Below are positions 43,346 through 55,824 of a stretch of 64,000 bases of DNA, piece after piece. This DNA comes from Palaemon carinicauda (taxonomy: Eukaryota > Arthropoda > Malacostraca > Decapoda > Palaemonidae). The notes beneath the pieces were generated by a model. It did no database searches. It worked only from the letters and a program-made list of their open reading frames with translations, and had not been told where the DNA came from. Each line of letters begins with the position of its first letter. Position 1 is the stretch's first letter. Position numbers and translations under genes: made by a program. The stretch lies in the NCBI RefSeq assembly GCF_036898095.1, contig NC_090744.1, positions 92,434,631-92,498,630 on the forward strand. Reading direction: 5' to 3'.

Positions 43346-43699
43346 AGATTTGACATTAATGAATTCAATAAGCAATATTTTGAGTTCAAATGTACCTCCT
43401 CGAAGTGATCCATGGAGGCGATCAACAGGTGACCTACTACTTTAGACGTAATCAATATATTGATTTCGGTTGCAACCATGACAAATGTTCATTAATGGAA
43501 TTTTTTTGGTAACTGACAAAATTTTCCGATTACTCATTAGCTGTAAGTAATGAATCACTAGCAAAGATGTTCAGATTAGATTGTAAGATAAACAAGAACC
43601 CTTTAGGTGGATGAGATAATCCGGGGTCTTAGATTTGAAAGTGATTAAATGGAAAATTTAATTCCTATTGTCAAGCACACTGGTGTAGATATTTGTTAT

Positions 43700-43703
43700 C
43701 CCT

Positions 43704-43737
<34 letters not shown>

Positions 43738-44085
43738 TAATGTTTATTGGACAAAAAATATTTACATATAAAGATTTACAAAAAGAAAAAAAAAAAGACT
43801 CGGTCCAAGCCCATGTGGAGCAGAGCTCTTCGGGCAATGATACAAGTAAAATAATATCAATTAAGTAAAATAAAAAATAAAGTAAATATGGATATAGATA
43901 TACAAAATGTACGCATACATATACATAATCATATGTATACAAATAGATACATATAAATGAGATTCTTAGCCTAAAGATAAATGGAAATGCATATTTATAT
44001 GATAAAGAAGGATGGTATATACATTGAATTACTGGCTGCAGGATTTCAAGAGCCCGTGCTTTCCCGGAAGGGCCAGGCAATCTAC
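43700..44085 (-). mobile_element. LINE-like 3' end (family D), copy 1, minus strand
   Basis: The minus strand reads from GGCCCTTCCGGGAAAGC through GAGCTCTGCTCCACATGGG to TCCAATAAACATTATC and an (ATT)n tail. An AATAAA signal followed by a simple-repeat tail is typical of a non-LTR element 3' end. A second copy lies at 45010-45360. The parent family was not identified. Confidence 0.55.
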
Positions 44086-45009
44086 AACAACAACAAACCC
44101 TTTAAAACTGTCCAAATTCTTGTTAAAGTAAATGGATCCCAGATGTATGTCTACTGTAAATCCTAGAGCTTTCAAATATGCTGCCTCAAGACTGTACTAG
44201 CTCCCACTGGACATCCGAAAGACTGGATATATTAAGATTTTCAAGAAGCTGAGACTTGTTTTTCTAAATGCTTCGATAACGTCCATTTAACAAGTAACTA
44301 AGAATAGGCTGTGATGCTGTAGTTACCTAAGAATGTAAACGACAAACAGATCCTATAGGGCACAAAGTTTTCAAGTGTGATAGGACCAAGAGGAATGTTT
44401 GCTTATTATTTAAATACAGTACACGTGATTTCAATGCTATCCTTTTTGTTGTGGGTGCATCTAGGATAGCATAAGAAGATGATGGCAAGGAGGTTTAAAA
44501 GCGGGGTTATGGACGCCCCGGGCCTCGGTCGGGAGATCTGGAGTCTTGGGGCTACGTGAAGGAAGTCCAGTTTTTGTGTACTTGATACCGTTCGTTCGTT
44601 TGTTGCCGAGATGCGGTCGAAGAAGCTTCCATTGGTTCCTTCCCTTCCTCGAAGTTCATTGTGATTGATACCCGTCTCCCTATTGTTTTCCTTTTTGTTT
44701 TTGCAATAAAAAAGACACTTACAATTTTTACAAGGGAAAAAATATCGTTTCATCTTTATGGACTTATAACACTTTAAAGAATATGTAGATCGATAGGCTT
44801 TTGTTATTCCTAATAATATAACAGTATTTGGTTTTATGGACTTTGAGGGGACAAGGATTGTTAAGAAAGTTTGTGGTTTGGTTGAAAATGTTTACATTTA
44901 CCGTATTTCAAGAGAAGGTTTTTTGGTCCAAATGATCCCTTCTGCGTCACATGGTCAATAAAGGGATACATGGCAATAATCTTGTTCATAGAGTCCTTCG
45001 TCTCTGTGA
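44086..45009. other. Intron 3 segment, nothing recognised
   Basis: Contains a moderate-GC patch at 44500-44650 (GGACGCCCCGGGCCTCGG). No exon or element could be supported. Confidence 0.4.
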
Positions 45010-45360
45010 GTAATAGTAATAATAATAATAATGTTTATTGGACAAAAACATATTTACATACAAAATATTTACAAAAAAATACTCGGTCCAAGCCCATGTG
45101 GAGCAGAGCTCTTCGGGCAATAATACAAATAAAATAATATCATCAATTAAAAAAAATTATAAAAAGTAGATATTGATATAGATAAACTAAATGTACAAGT
45201 ATATATATATATGCATACATATACACTTACATATACATACATATACACACACATGTACATATACATACACATACACAGATACATATAAATGTGATTTTTA
45301 GCCTAAAAATAAATGGAAATGTATATTCATATAATAAAGAAGGGTGGAATAATAAACAGT
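45010..45360 (-). mobile_element. LINE-like 3' end (family D), copy 2, minus strand
   Basis: Shares CTCGGTCCAAGCCCATGTGG, AGCAGAGCTCTTCGGGCAAT, AATGTTTATTGGACAAAA and TTAGCCTAAAAATAAATGG with copy 1. It adds a (TACATA)n stretch at 45200-45280. The element ends in AATAAT repeats at 45013-45030. Confidence 0.6.
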
Positions 45361-45853
45361 GCAAATTTTGAATTTAAACATTAATATGGTAGAAATCCTA
45401 GAATTACAAATGTATACAAGCAATAAACAATATAAGAATTAAGAACATTATAATGTGCATAAATGGTTAGGTCATGAAGAAATGTCTACTAATAAAACTT
45501 AGTACACATAATAACAGATTAGTAAAACCAAGTCGGCTATGGATTAATACCAAAATAGAAATTATCTACTGCAATGACATTTAGTTGTTTTATTTTAATT
45601 TTGCTAGACCTCAAGAACAACAATAAATTCTTAGAATGATTCTACTGATGCGGTGAAGTTTCTCGGGAAATGGTGAAGAGCTGTCCTTGGTACCATTATG
45701 TACCAAGGAGGAGTATTGACCGTTACTCTCTGTACCGTAGATGCGTATACATACTACACTACGCTCTGTCAATATTTGGTTCTTCCATGTCTTTGGTTCT
45801 CTCGAGTGCCAAAGTTGGTCTTTTTTTATGTTCTGTGAAATGCATCATACATT

Positions 45854-45857
<4 letters not shown>
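45361..45857. other. Intron 3 segment with a short perfect hairpin
   Basis: CCTTGGTAC (45685-45693) and GTACCAAGG (45700-45708) form a 9-bp stem with a 6-nt loop. Nothing else was recognised. Confidence 0.5.
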
Positions 45858-45902
<45 letters not shown>

Positions 45903-46003
45903 TGCTTCAATGCTGAACACTGGTCGTTTGTTCAGTATTCGTAACATTTTATTTGCAGGACGTGACGTCAAAGGCATGGAAGTTATTGGACGCAAATTTT
46001 ATT

Positions 46004-46037
<34 letters not shown>

Positions 46038-46076
46038 TATAATATATATACGTATATATTCATATATATGGGGGTC

Positions 46077-46130
<54 letters not shown>

Positions 46131-46215
46131 AGGTATATTTAAAGCATTCGTATTACGTACTTTCTGGTCGCTGCCATGTGAACCAGCGACCGTAGCACAA
46201 CACCCTGTACCACAC

Positions 46216-46266
<51 letters not shown>

Positions 46267-46418
46267 AGCACAGTGGTAAGCAGGCTTAACCCACAGTCTG
46301 AATGACTTGGATTGCAACTAGCATGGAAAAAAATAACACTCGAAACATAACAGTTCATTGCTCCGTCAAATTATGTACTGTCCAAAACGGTATAAATCTT
46401 CACCGGTATAGTAAAACA

Positions 46419-46470
<52 letters not shown>

Positions 46471-46878
46471 CTGACTCTCCCATCCTCCCCATAATATGTC
46501 AGTTTTCATGGAATTTGCATTACATTATATGGTAATATAGAGAGAGTGGGTTTATGCTTACAAATTTCCCATTGTTCTTATGTGTACGCAATATTAAATG
46601 TAGGTTTTTTGTTCATACATAACTTGTTCAATTCGTAAAGTTAAAAGTATCGGGGGAAGTGATGATCGTGAGGGATCCTACTGTTATAGCTGGAGATCCC
46701 GGGGGGTGGGGAAGTGAGTATTGCTGCACCCGTGACTGCTGGATAAGTGAACTGCTTCCCCTGGGGCTTCTGACTATGTGTTGTAAACCTATTTTCGCTC
46801 GGCTTGTTGCATCTCCGGGTCCGACTGACCTGTTGATATTCTTTAGAAATCCAGAATAGTGTGTTGCTTCCCCCTTTT

Positions 46879-46932
<54 letters not shown>
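45858..46932. repeat. Cluster of GA, TA and CT microsatellites
   Basis: GA at 45858-45900, TA-like at 46003-46050, GA at 46081-46129, and CT at 46219-46265, 46422-46463 and 46881-46932. The unique pieces between them show no exon. Confidence 0.93.
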
Positions 46933-46934
<2 letters not shown>

Positions 46935-49014
46935 GTCAAGTTTAAACTCGTAGGCCCTTCATCCCGCGTTCAATAACTCTCTCGAGGTCGAGTTTCACTC
47001 ATGTTGAGTTTTAATTACTTTAAGAGGTGTCATCGTATAATGGTATTTGGGTCTCCCGGATGCTTTTATCTTGATCTGTCTTACAATGCAAATTGTTGTT
47101 TACTTTTGCTTGTGATATACAGACGTTATAAGGTAAAGGGTATTTTAGATGCCCCTTACGGTGTCTGCATATTTCCTTTACTAGGCAAATATTATTTTTG
47201 AAATGACAACATAAGTAATTTAAAAAAAAATATATATATAAGGAATCGAATGTTAATAATAGGTACCAGTTTATCATCATAAAAAAAAATATGAATATAA
47301 CAACACGTTTGTTACGCATTTCTCTGTCACCTTGTTTTGTTGGTAATGAAGTTTCCTCCCTTTATTTACTTTCTGAATCAGCTGATTCAGTTCCGCCATT
47401 TTTTGGATGGACGCCAGCTGCTGCTCCCACACCGCCGCTGCTACAGCACAACACAAAGAAATGGTCGTCAATACGGCCGGGTTTGTGTGAGTCTTCAAAG
47501 AGGAAGACCGACCTTATGGTAGTTCCTTTTGTGCTTGGGCTTTGGCGGAAAAATTTTCCTCAATGCCTCTGTTTCGTTTTCATGAGGAGACGACGTACTC
47601 TTGGGAGTGTCTTGAGAGTCGAGATGAAATTTAACAATGAATAAAGGTTTTTGTTTCTTTTTTTCTGTTCGTCATCCTATCGAAGGTAGGAAGAGACGTG
47701 CAATGTAAAAAGAGTAATATTACACTCCATGTAATTAAGAAATATTAAGCTCGTTTTTTTTGTCAGATTTTAAACGCATCGAGTTTTAAACAAAATTTTT
47801 TTATAAACTAGAAGTTATGTTGCATTTTTTCTCTATAATGCGTGGTAAGCCTCGTCACTGTCAGATAACGTTATATAACAAAGAATTGCGTAAGAGAGAA
47901 GTAAAGGATACCATTGATGCATTTAAATGGCTTTTGCTAAGTCTGAGTCGAATGCTACAGATAGAATTGTACATTTGTACGTTTATTCGTACTCTCGACT
48001 CCGTTTTGGGTTCGCGGTGAAGAAACGTCAATTCTTTGTCTTCTCATTGGCTACTGGACAAAGAAGTGAGTTAATTTTTACATCAACATAAACCAGAGAT
48101 GAACAAAGAAACTTTAATTCTTGTTTTTTATGTAAGAGGAACTAAGCTTTTCGTCCGAATATCTAAGTAAACCAAATAAAAATTTCTTGCTATTAATAAA
48201 TATATTCTGAAAATAATAGTTATGAATTCTTTTACATTATTCAATGTAAATTTTATGCCTTTCTTGTCCATGTCAATTATGGCTACATCGTATTAGCAAA
48301 AGACAATTATTAGTGTATTCGAAGCAGAGACGAACATTAAATAACACCAATTGCAGTATTCCTGTGTAAAAGTTTCCATTTCAATTTGTCAATTGATTGA
48401 AGTATGACTTGTCTTTTTGTGCTATTTGAAGCAAAGACGTCATACGTAGGTCGTTTTAGGCACGCCCCATGCGAACTCTCGCACCTTTTAAATCATGAAA
48501 AATCTGCATATAAAATCCAGCTAAACAATGGTAAAATGAGTAATGCAACATTTGTGTTATTAAAATGAAAAGATATCAATGGTGATTTTAATACTTACTC
48601 TACAATTTACATATTTCATTCAAAACTTGATTGGTTGGAATCGAAATCAGGCGAGATTCTGGAATTAATTATATTAATTCTATGATTGCTTTAGAAATTG
48701 CTTTGGTTCATTCATCTTTTTCATTTTATGAAATTTCTGTCAGCGCTATTGTTGTTGGTGGCTGTGGTGTGATGTTGGCAACAGATGTAGCGTTGAACGG
48801 GTTGGGGCCGCAAGTGTTATGTTGCGTGTGGAACTTTTCATCCTGTTATAAATTATTGTTATTATTTTGGATACCTGATTGTAGACTTACGAATAGAGAG
48901 GAAACGCGAGGATATTGTACCCAGTTTGTATTTAAAACTAAAAGATCCGTTTTAATTTTGTTACTGTTACTGAAATATTTTATCCTTTGGTTATTGTTCA
49001 TTACTTCTCTTTTA
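46933..49014. other. Intron 3 segment, no supported gene
   Basis: Bases 47370-47480 are GC-richer (GACGCCAGCTGCTGCTCCCA) and have overlapping frames on both strands, but no splice-phase or domain support. Frames of 146 codons (48631-49071) and 117 codons (47291-47644) are not called. The last 60 bp lead into the LINE-tail multimer. Confidence 0.4.
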
Positions 49015-49445
49015 GTTTATTTCCTTATTTTCTTTGCTCACTGGGCTATTTTGCCTTGTTGGAGCCTTTAGGTTTATACCATCCTGCTTTTCCAACCAGG
49101 GTTATAGCTTAGCTAGTAATAATATTTCCTTATTTCTTTTCCTCACTGGGCAATTTTTCTCTGCTGGAGGCTTTGGGCTTATAGCGCCCTGCTTTTCCAA
49201 CTAGGATTGTAGCTTAGCTAGTAATAGAAATATTTCTTTTCCTCACAGGGCTATTGTCCCCAGTAGGAGGCCTTGGGCTTATAGCGTCCTGCTTTTCCAA
49301 CTAGGATTGTAGCTTAGCTAATAATATGAATATTTCCTTATTTCTCTTCCTCACTGGGCTATTTTCCCCTGTAGGAGGCCTTGGGTTTATAGCGTACTGC
49401 TTTTCCAACTAGGATTGTAGCTTATCTAGTAATAATACTATTAAT
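49015..49445 (+). repeat. Four head-to-tail copies of the LINE 3' tail
   Basis: The roughly 100-bp tail unit (CTCACTGGGCTATTTT, TTGGGCTTATAGC, CTGCTTTTCCAACTAGGATT, GTAGCTTAGCTAGTAATA) occurs four times, near 49015-49123, 49124-49226, 49227-49325 and 49326-49445. Units 2-4 share GGATTGTAGCTTA, whereas unit 1 has GGGTTATAGCTTA, so the later units were copied from one another. Only the last one ends in the longer AAT-type tail. Confidence 0.85.
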
Positions 49446-49782
49446 AATAAAAAAATGAAATACACAGAAATGTTATGTGGGCGTATTTGAATCTACCTAG
49501 TAAGCTGACTTGAATAAAACCTCCATCGTGTTATTATTTTGTACTACCATTTCAAATGGATCAATTTCATTGCAACTGTGCTTGTAATTCGACTCCCAGT
49601 GCAACCATCATACAAAGCAACCAACCATTCTGTTCAAGTCGTCAACTATTGTCTGGGTGTTCCTTTACTGACATGCGTGGGAATTCTCCTGTCGTTTCTG
49701 TGTTCCTATTTTTTTTCTGCCAACTTTCCCTCTTCCAGATACCGGTTCTCTGATCATTTGACCCATATCCCTCTACATTTTT

Positions 49783-49789
<7 letters not shown>
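49446..49789. other. Intron 3 segment, nothing recognised
   Basis: No element or exon was seen. A frame at 49539-49862 runs into a CT tract and is not supported. Confidence 0.4.
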
Positions 49790-49826
<37 letters not shown>

Positions 49827-50102
49827 GGACTGGGTACGGTAATGTCATTTGATGCGAATTGACTGAATTTTAATTTTAGAAGTCAATTTGGGTTTCTATC
49901 CGAGTTCAATGGACGCAACATTATTTTGATGTCTTCATACTTAAGAAAAAAATATTAATGCTCTATATATTCAACTGCAGTTTATTTAGTGGATCAAACT
50001 TTACTTCATAGTATTGGACTGTAACTTTAATTTGGTGTATCTTACTGCAGTAGTTAAAATAGTAGGGTTTATAATGATAATGAATTTAATTTATGTCAGA
50101 GT

Positions 50103-50156
<54 letters not shown>

Positions 50157-50480
50157 AATCACTGGTTTTCCAGACATATCCAGCTTAATATTAATCCCAT
50201 CAACTAAGCATATGTCGTAGTAATCTTGTCAACAGATTTGTCTCTACAATGCCTACTCCTTCCCCCTCCCCCTCCTCCCCTCCCCCTCCCTCCTCCGTGC
50301 TACTAAGGAAGCTGGAGGTGCCATGCTATACGTACCCTGTACGTTACGAAAGTCATGCGCGTTCCGTTATGCGGTGCACGAATTGTGGGAGAAGCCTCAA
50401 CTGTCTGATTACGTGGCATGGTACCCCTGGGCTGGGGTACGGGGTGCCCATTTACATTGATGATGCCAATGAAGGTCGTT

Positions 50481-50531
<51 letters not shown>

Positions 50532-50630
50532 GCGCGTGTGTGGCTTGCAATTTCATGACTTTGCGATGGCCTTGTAAGAATTTAAATCGGGTTTCCCGTC
50601 TTTCGTCACCTTTTGAGAAAAATCTATAGA

Positions 50631-50676
<46 letters not shown>
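49790..50676. repeat. CT and GA microsatellite cluster
   Basis: CT at 49790-49826, GA at 50105-50154, CT at 50482-50527 and CT at 50636-50674. Between 50250 and 50460 there is a C-rich stretch (CCCTCCCCCTCCTCCCC) but no exon. Confidence 0.93.
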
Positions 50677-50677
<1 letters not shown>

Positions 50678-50980
50678 GTACTTGTTTTTTTCGGGTATTA
50701 TCAGTTTTTAAGATAACCCATTTTTTGAGGGGAACTAATTTCTCTCAAATTGATTACACTTGTTGATTAGCCTGTCGCTAAGTACGATAAAGTTCAATGG
50801 CAAGACAACTAATGAATGAATGTTTTCGTCTACCTGATATATTGATAAATTCATCTTATTTTTATTTCCTTAATTAAACTAATCGAAACGTCATCAATAT
50901 GTGATGTTGGTATTAAATGATAAACTCCAGTTATCATTTTTATTTATTTACAAAGCCTACGCCTTTTTTTTGTCATGTCC

Positions 50981-50984
<4 letters not shown>
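50677..50984. other. Intron 3 segment, nothing recognised
   Basis: AT-rich DNA without recognisable structure. Confidence 0.4.
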
Positions 50985-51024
<40 letters not shown>

Positions 51025-51150
51025 CTTGCTAAGCTACAACCCTAGTTGGAAAAGCAGGATGCTATAATTCCATGGGCTCCAACAGGGAAAATAGCCCATT
51101 GAGGAAAGGAAACAAGGAAATAAAATATTTCAAGAAGAATAACATTACAG
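50985..51150 (-). mobile_element. 5'-truncated copy of the LINE/S tail, with (TTA)n
   Basis: The minus strand shows the tail ending CCAACTAGGGTTGTAGCTTA followed by (AAT)n (TTA on the plus strand at 50985-51022). Only about 130 bp of tail remains, so whether it came from the LINE or from element S cannot be told. Confidence 0.75.
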
Positions 51151-51261
51151 TATCTCCTTTTTATTGTGCATTACGGAATTTTTATTCAGCCGTAGTTTCC
51201 CGACTTGGAGATCTCAGGTCACATGTTTTTCCATTCTTAGAAGCCGAATAGAGTCACTAAG

Positions 51262-51375
51262 TAGCGAGGCTTCAAACTTAGTTGGAAAAGCTGGTTGCTA
51301 TAAGCCCAAGGGTTCCAACAGGGAAAAATAGCTCAATGAGAAGTAATGAAAAAGATTATAAAATATCTCAAAAGA
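51262..51375 (-). mobile_element. Second 5'-truncated LINE/S tail
   Basis: AGTTGGAAAAGCTGGTTGCT, AAGCCCAAGGGTTCCAACAG and GGAAAAATAGCTCAATGAGA on the plus strand are the inverse of the LINE tail. It lies 110 bp from a similar fragment in the same orientation. Confidence 0.7.
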
Positions 51376-51609
51376 TCAGTAACAACGTTTGACTGATATA
51401 ATGAGGCAATAACACATAAGCTCATTATGGTTTCATCTGTGACAGAAAGTACTGGTAGCTTTGTGTTACTTGTTTTTCAGTTACCGTAATATTTTAGTGA
51501 AGCATATTCTTCAAATTCAAAATTGTCTTGCTAATAAATTGAATATTAATAATTCTTGAATCGCATAAGCATTTGTAAGTGACACAGCATGAATACTGTA
51601 TAAAATGTG

Positions 51610-51653
<44 letters not shown>

Positions 51654-52010
51654 ACAAACCGAACTTCTAATATATGTCTTTAGCCAATTATTGTTTGGAA
51701 CTAACTTTGGTATATGAATAATAACAGCGAAATCTTCATGAGTGTATTCGTATGTTAGCGTGGAACATAGAATTAAATTCTTTCAATCTTTACTCTCAGC
51801 TCCTAAAAGTGATTTTCCGTACATACCTTGGCCCCCTTTTTTCTCACCTGTGGATTTTAAAACATTCTGGGCACTCGATATACTGTACACCAGCTGCGTT
51901 TATTATTACTTTGGTAAAATGACACGTTTTTCGTGTTCACGACCCCTTATTATCTTCGAAAGCTATTAATAAAGGTAGATGTTGAAATTTGCCATTGTTA
52001 CGAAATTAAT

Positions 52011-52012
<2 letters not shown>
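51376..52012. other. Intron 3 segment with a short (TA)n
   Basis: A (TA)n tract at 51617-51651. No exon or element is supported. Confidence 0.45.

Positions 52013-52063
<51 letters not shown>
52013..52063. repeat. (CT)n microsatellite
   Basis: CT tract of about 25 units in intron 3. Confidence 0.97.
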
Positions 52064-52065
<2 letters not shown>

Positions 52066-52139
52066 CAGATTACTCACTGGTGGGTAATGAAATAGAAACT
52101 TTGGACGAGGAGGAAGATCTCTCTATTATTATCAGCAAG

Positions 52140-52720
52140 GATTTGATCCTGTATTATTATTAGCAAGGATTTGAAGTTCACCAAACAGAGGATAAAAGCT
52201 GAAAAGAGAGCACAAAAACTAATAGGGTACATAAAGAGACAATTCAAATACAGAAGCAGACATTTTACTATAGCTGTACACATCATTAGTAAGACCCCAT
52301 CTAGAATACGGAGTCCAATTTTGAGCTCCAAGTATTCAGAATTATATAGATAGACTCGAAGCAGTACGGGCTAGGGCCATCAAACTAGGTCCATCACCAA
52401 GGCAATTTGGATATAGACGGAGGATGGAACGTTTGAACTTCGAGCTACAAACTCAACGACAAAGGGGACAGTTAAGAGGCATTCAAAATTAAAGGAATAA
52501 CAAATGTGGATTGCAACAATCTATTCACGCTTAGCACAAATCATTCCAGAGGGAATGGATACACAAACTGGAATTGAAAAGATACAACACTACTCAATGT
52601 GGCAATTTCTTTACATACAAAAGAGCAAATACATGGAATAGATTTCCAGCGGATGTAGCAAACAGTAACACGGTAAACGAGTTAAAGAATAAGTAAGACA
52701 AGAACATAAAAAATCTAAAT
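52140..52720 (+). pseudogene. C-terminal LINE relic, a further family
   Basis: KFTKQRIKAEKRAQKLIGYI and RQFKYRSR at 52170-52260 are followed, with shifts, by residues like YRRRMERLNFE, RRQRGQLRG, ITNVDCNNLFTL, CGNFFTYKRANTWNRF and NSNTVNEL up to 52690. This is the usual end of CR1/Jockey-type RT proteins (RxLRGQLIE..., ...FFT...WNxLP...). Frameshifts make it inactive. It lies in intron 3 in sense orientation. Confidence 0.65.
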
Positions 52721-52867
52721 GCTCAAGTGAATCTCTCTACCCAAGAGCAAATGAAGTTTCCCCTAGACTAAAAATTCTTGGAGACATCCTAAATCCTTGT
52801 AACTCGCAAGATAAATGTAGATTTTGAAATTTGTAATTCCTATGGAATGAATTACGATCATTTCTCT

Positions 52868-52902
<35 letters not shown>

Positions 52903-53647
52903 AGTGTCATGCAAGAGGTAGCACCATGGACTTGTCCAAAAGACCTAGTTAAGTTGGCCTAAACTCCTGCTTTTAGTTCGCAGTGTTAAACTTAACACCT
53001 GCCGCCATTTCAACGAATAAGGTACCTCATTTATGAACTGCTTATTAATCCTGCAAATACTTGCGTAAATTATGAGTGAGTTTAGTATAAAACTCCGCAA
53101 TATATATCAGGTTTGGAGGTGGCATTCTTATTGAGGTTATGAATCCTGGGTTGGGCGGAAGTCATGTCTTTTCTTCTGTTCGCTATAATGATTTTATTTC
53201 GAAGACACAGTAATCGACATAACTGTGTCTAGAATATCCAACCTTTCTGTTTCTGTTTTAGAAATTTGCTCTGATTTTTGTAGTGAAAGGTTGCAAGGAG
53301 GGAAGCTAATTCTATTTTTAGATTTTATTTTGTCGCTGTCACGTGAAGTTAAACACATTGACCTGAGATATGCATTTAATAGCTGGTGTTGTAAATTATC
53401 CATCAATTTCTTATGAAATTTGTTATCGTAGTTATCCAGAAATAGTTGTAATAGTAAAGGCTTTGTTAAAAAAAAAGAATAAATAAATCTGTGCTTGCGA
53501 GCAACACATTTCGGTCGGTGGAATTCACCACGTCACCGCTGGCGGTCGTTGCTGGATACTACCAGTTCTGGTTGAACTTTTGTCTTGCGTCTCAAAAGGA
53601 AGTTGCGTTGAAATTGTTTTGTGGTTGTAGATCGAAGATACTGCAGT

Positions 53648-53649
<2 letters not shown>
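52721..53649. other. Intron 3 segment with (CT)n at 52863-52905
   Basis: Apart from the interrupted CT tract, no element or exon could be supported. Confidence 0.45.

Positions 53650-53720
<71 letters not shown>
53650..53720. repeat. (CT)n microsatellite with one CCT interruption
   Basis: CT tract of about 70 bp. Apparent Arg-Glu or Ser-Leu reading frames across it are artefacts. Confidence 0.97.
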
Positions 53721-53724
<4 letters not shown>

Positions 53725-54339
53725 GAATGATTCGAGTGACGTCACCATCTGACATCTAATATGGCATACTCGTTGGCATGGATACAGAGAACGCTCTGAA
53801 ATATGTCAATAGTGTTTTCACACTATTGATGAGCATTCTACCAGTTATTAGACATTTTTTTTTTTTTTTTGTATTAAGAATTAATAAAAAAAACCAATAT
53901 ACAATTACTCGCCAGCAAAGTGTTCATACCTAAACTTAGGAAAATTTATAATCTTAAGAAAAGATTAAAACTAGGTTGTCATGTGTTAAAGCTGCGTCAT
54001 GAAAAAATAGCCTCTGGCGTAAGCTAAGGATCTATGCAACCATAAAATCCAGGAGGTCTTGGTGCTAAATCTGCCAACACGGCTTAAACCTTTGCCCTTC
54101 AGTCTTACCACTATCATAAAGGGTTTTCATAAGCTTCCTATTGATTTCGTCACACTTGCATCATTGGGCGATTTCCAGTCCTTCAGAACTGGTTTTAAAT
54201 TTCTTTCGCTGCGTCCCAGCCATTACAAATAATGACACATCTATCACCCTAGCATTCCTAAATTTATCTTATACCTTGTACTCAATACTGAAGTCAAATC
54301 TAGTGTTACTTTCAGGTGATACTATATAGTTAAAAGATT

Positions 54340-54650
54340 TAAAGGCCGTGAATGCAGAGGCTAGGGGCTGTGACATTGTCCTATCAAGCAGTACAATGCC
54401 CTAGAGACTGACCATATATACATATGATCAGCGGCCAAGCCCCCTCTCAACCCAAGCTAGGATCAAGGAGTGCCAGACAATGGCTGCTGGTGACTCAGCA
54501 GGTAGACCTTTAGGCCCTCCCCCAAACCCCCCACCCTTAACTCACAAGGATTGTGAGGTTGCAACCACCAAAGGAACTAACGAGTTTGAGGAGCATTCGA
54601 ACCAAAGTCTGGCGATCACCAACAGACCACCCAGACTTCTTAATTTCATC
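54340..54650 (-). mobile_element. SINE-like element, minus strand, with B-box-like motif
   Basis: On the minus strand the head contains GGTTCGAATGC (inverse of 54593-54603), a good match to the RNA polymerase III B box. A weaker A-box-like TGGTCTGTTGG is inverse of 54619-54629. The spacing between them is shorter than in a normal tRNA. The body continues through AGCTTGGGTTGAGAGGGGGC and GGTCAGTCTCTAGGGCATTG to GGCCTTTAAATCTTT. The 3' half matches 25021-25170. No ORF is present. tRNA origin is likely but not certain. Confidence 0.6.
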
Positions 54651-54825
54651 CCTAGTACATTATGAGTTTCAAACGTTTTCTACACAATGATCATTAGGAG
54701 GACGTCTACCCATCTGACAAACAGTCCCATACCCGCTATTTAGTACGACACTCGGCACATAGGTACCAAGTTACTTCTATTCCTTTTTACATACAAGATT
54801 TCCTAGATGTACGTAAGTCTCTCAC

Positions 54826-54860
<35 letters not shown>

Positions 54861-55638
54861 ATGGATGCAACACATTTTTGTATGTTTCAAACGTGGCATC
54901 ACAGTGTGTTCACTAGCGCGCAGGTGTTCTTTTGATGTGGTTTGTAGATGTGTGTTCTACACCTGTTATTCGAAAATGTATTTATTTTTACATTTAGAAT
55001 TGCTTGGCTAGTTTTAATGGGCATTTGGATTGGGTTCTGTTGGTAATACTTACGTAACAACTTTTATTCATTATTTACTGTTTGTGTGTATTGTTTATTT
55101 ATGGCTTTTATATTTACTGCGTGGTTGTTAAACAAATTTTTGTAAATAGAAAAAAATATTGTCGTATATAACGTTTTTATGAATCCTGATACGACTTTAA
55201 TAAAACAGCTGAAAATACTGTTTTACGAGGAAAAATCATGTTCGATATCTGAAATTGTCATAACCTAAGTTTAATCTCAAGCTACTATAATAGCTTCTAT
55301 AGTTAAATCAAATGTTCAAAAAGTACTAAATAGAAGTATAGTAAATTGGTAAAGAATGTGTGCATGGAAGGAATACTATACATTGCATTTTCGAAAGGAC
55401 TAATTATAATTTTTATTAATGTACGCCACCCGTCAAAAAAGATGCACACGTACACATCTTTATTCAACGCTTCCCAGCCCCCCCCTTTCCTAACTACAAC
55501 ATGACAATTTCGGTAATATTTGGGAGATTGTGGTTTCCAAGTGTACTTCTCAGGTTACCCCCTCTCGTTTGGGCACCCGAATGACGGGGAGAGTTCGAGT
55601 AGTCTTATGTTTGACAATGCCGCTCAGCGTGGCAGGAA

Positions 55639-55640
<2 letters not shown>
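54651..55640. other. Intron 3 segment with (CA)n at 54829-54857
   Basis: A CA tract and AT-rich DNA. Nothing else was recognised. Confidence 0.45.

Positions 55641-55824
<184 letters not shown>

Noticed and set aside
48631..49071. 146-codon plus-strand ORF
   Set aside because: Its end is LINE-tail sequence and the rest has no supporting features.
49015..49445. CRISPR-like array of regularly spaced repeats
   Set aside because: The units are head-to-tail LINE tails with no unique spacers, in a eukaryotic intron.
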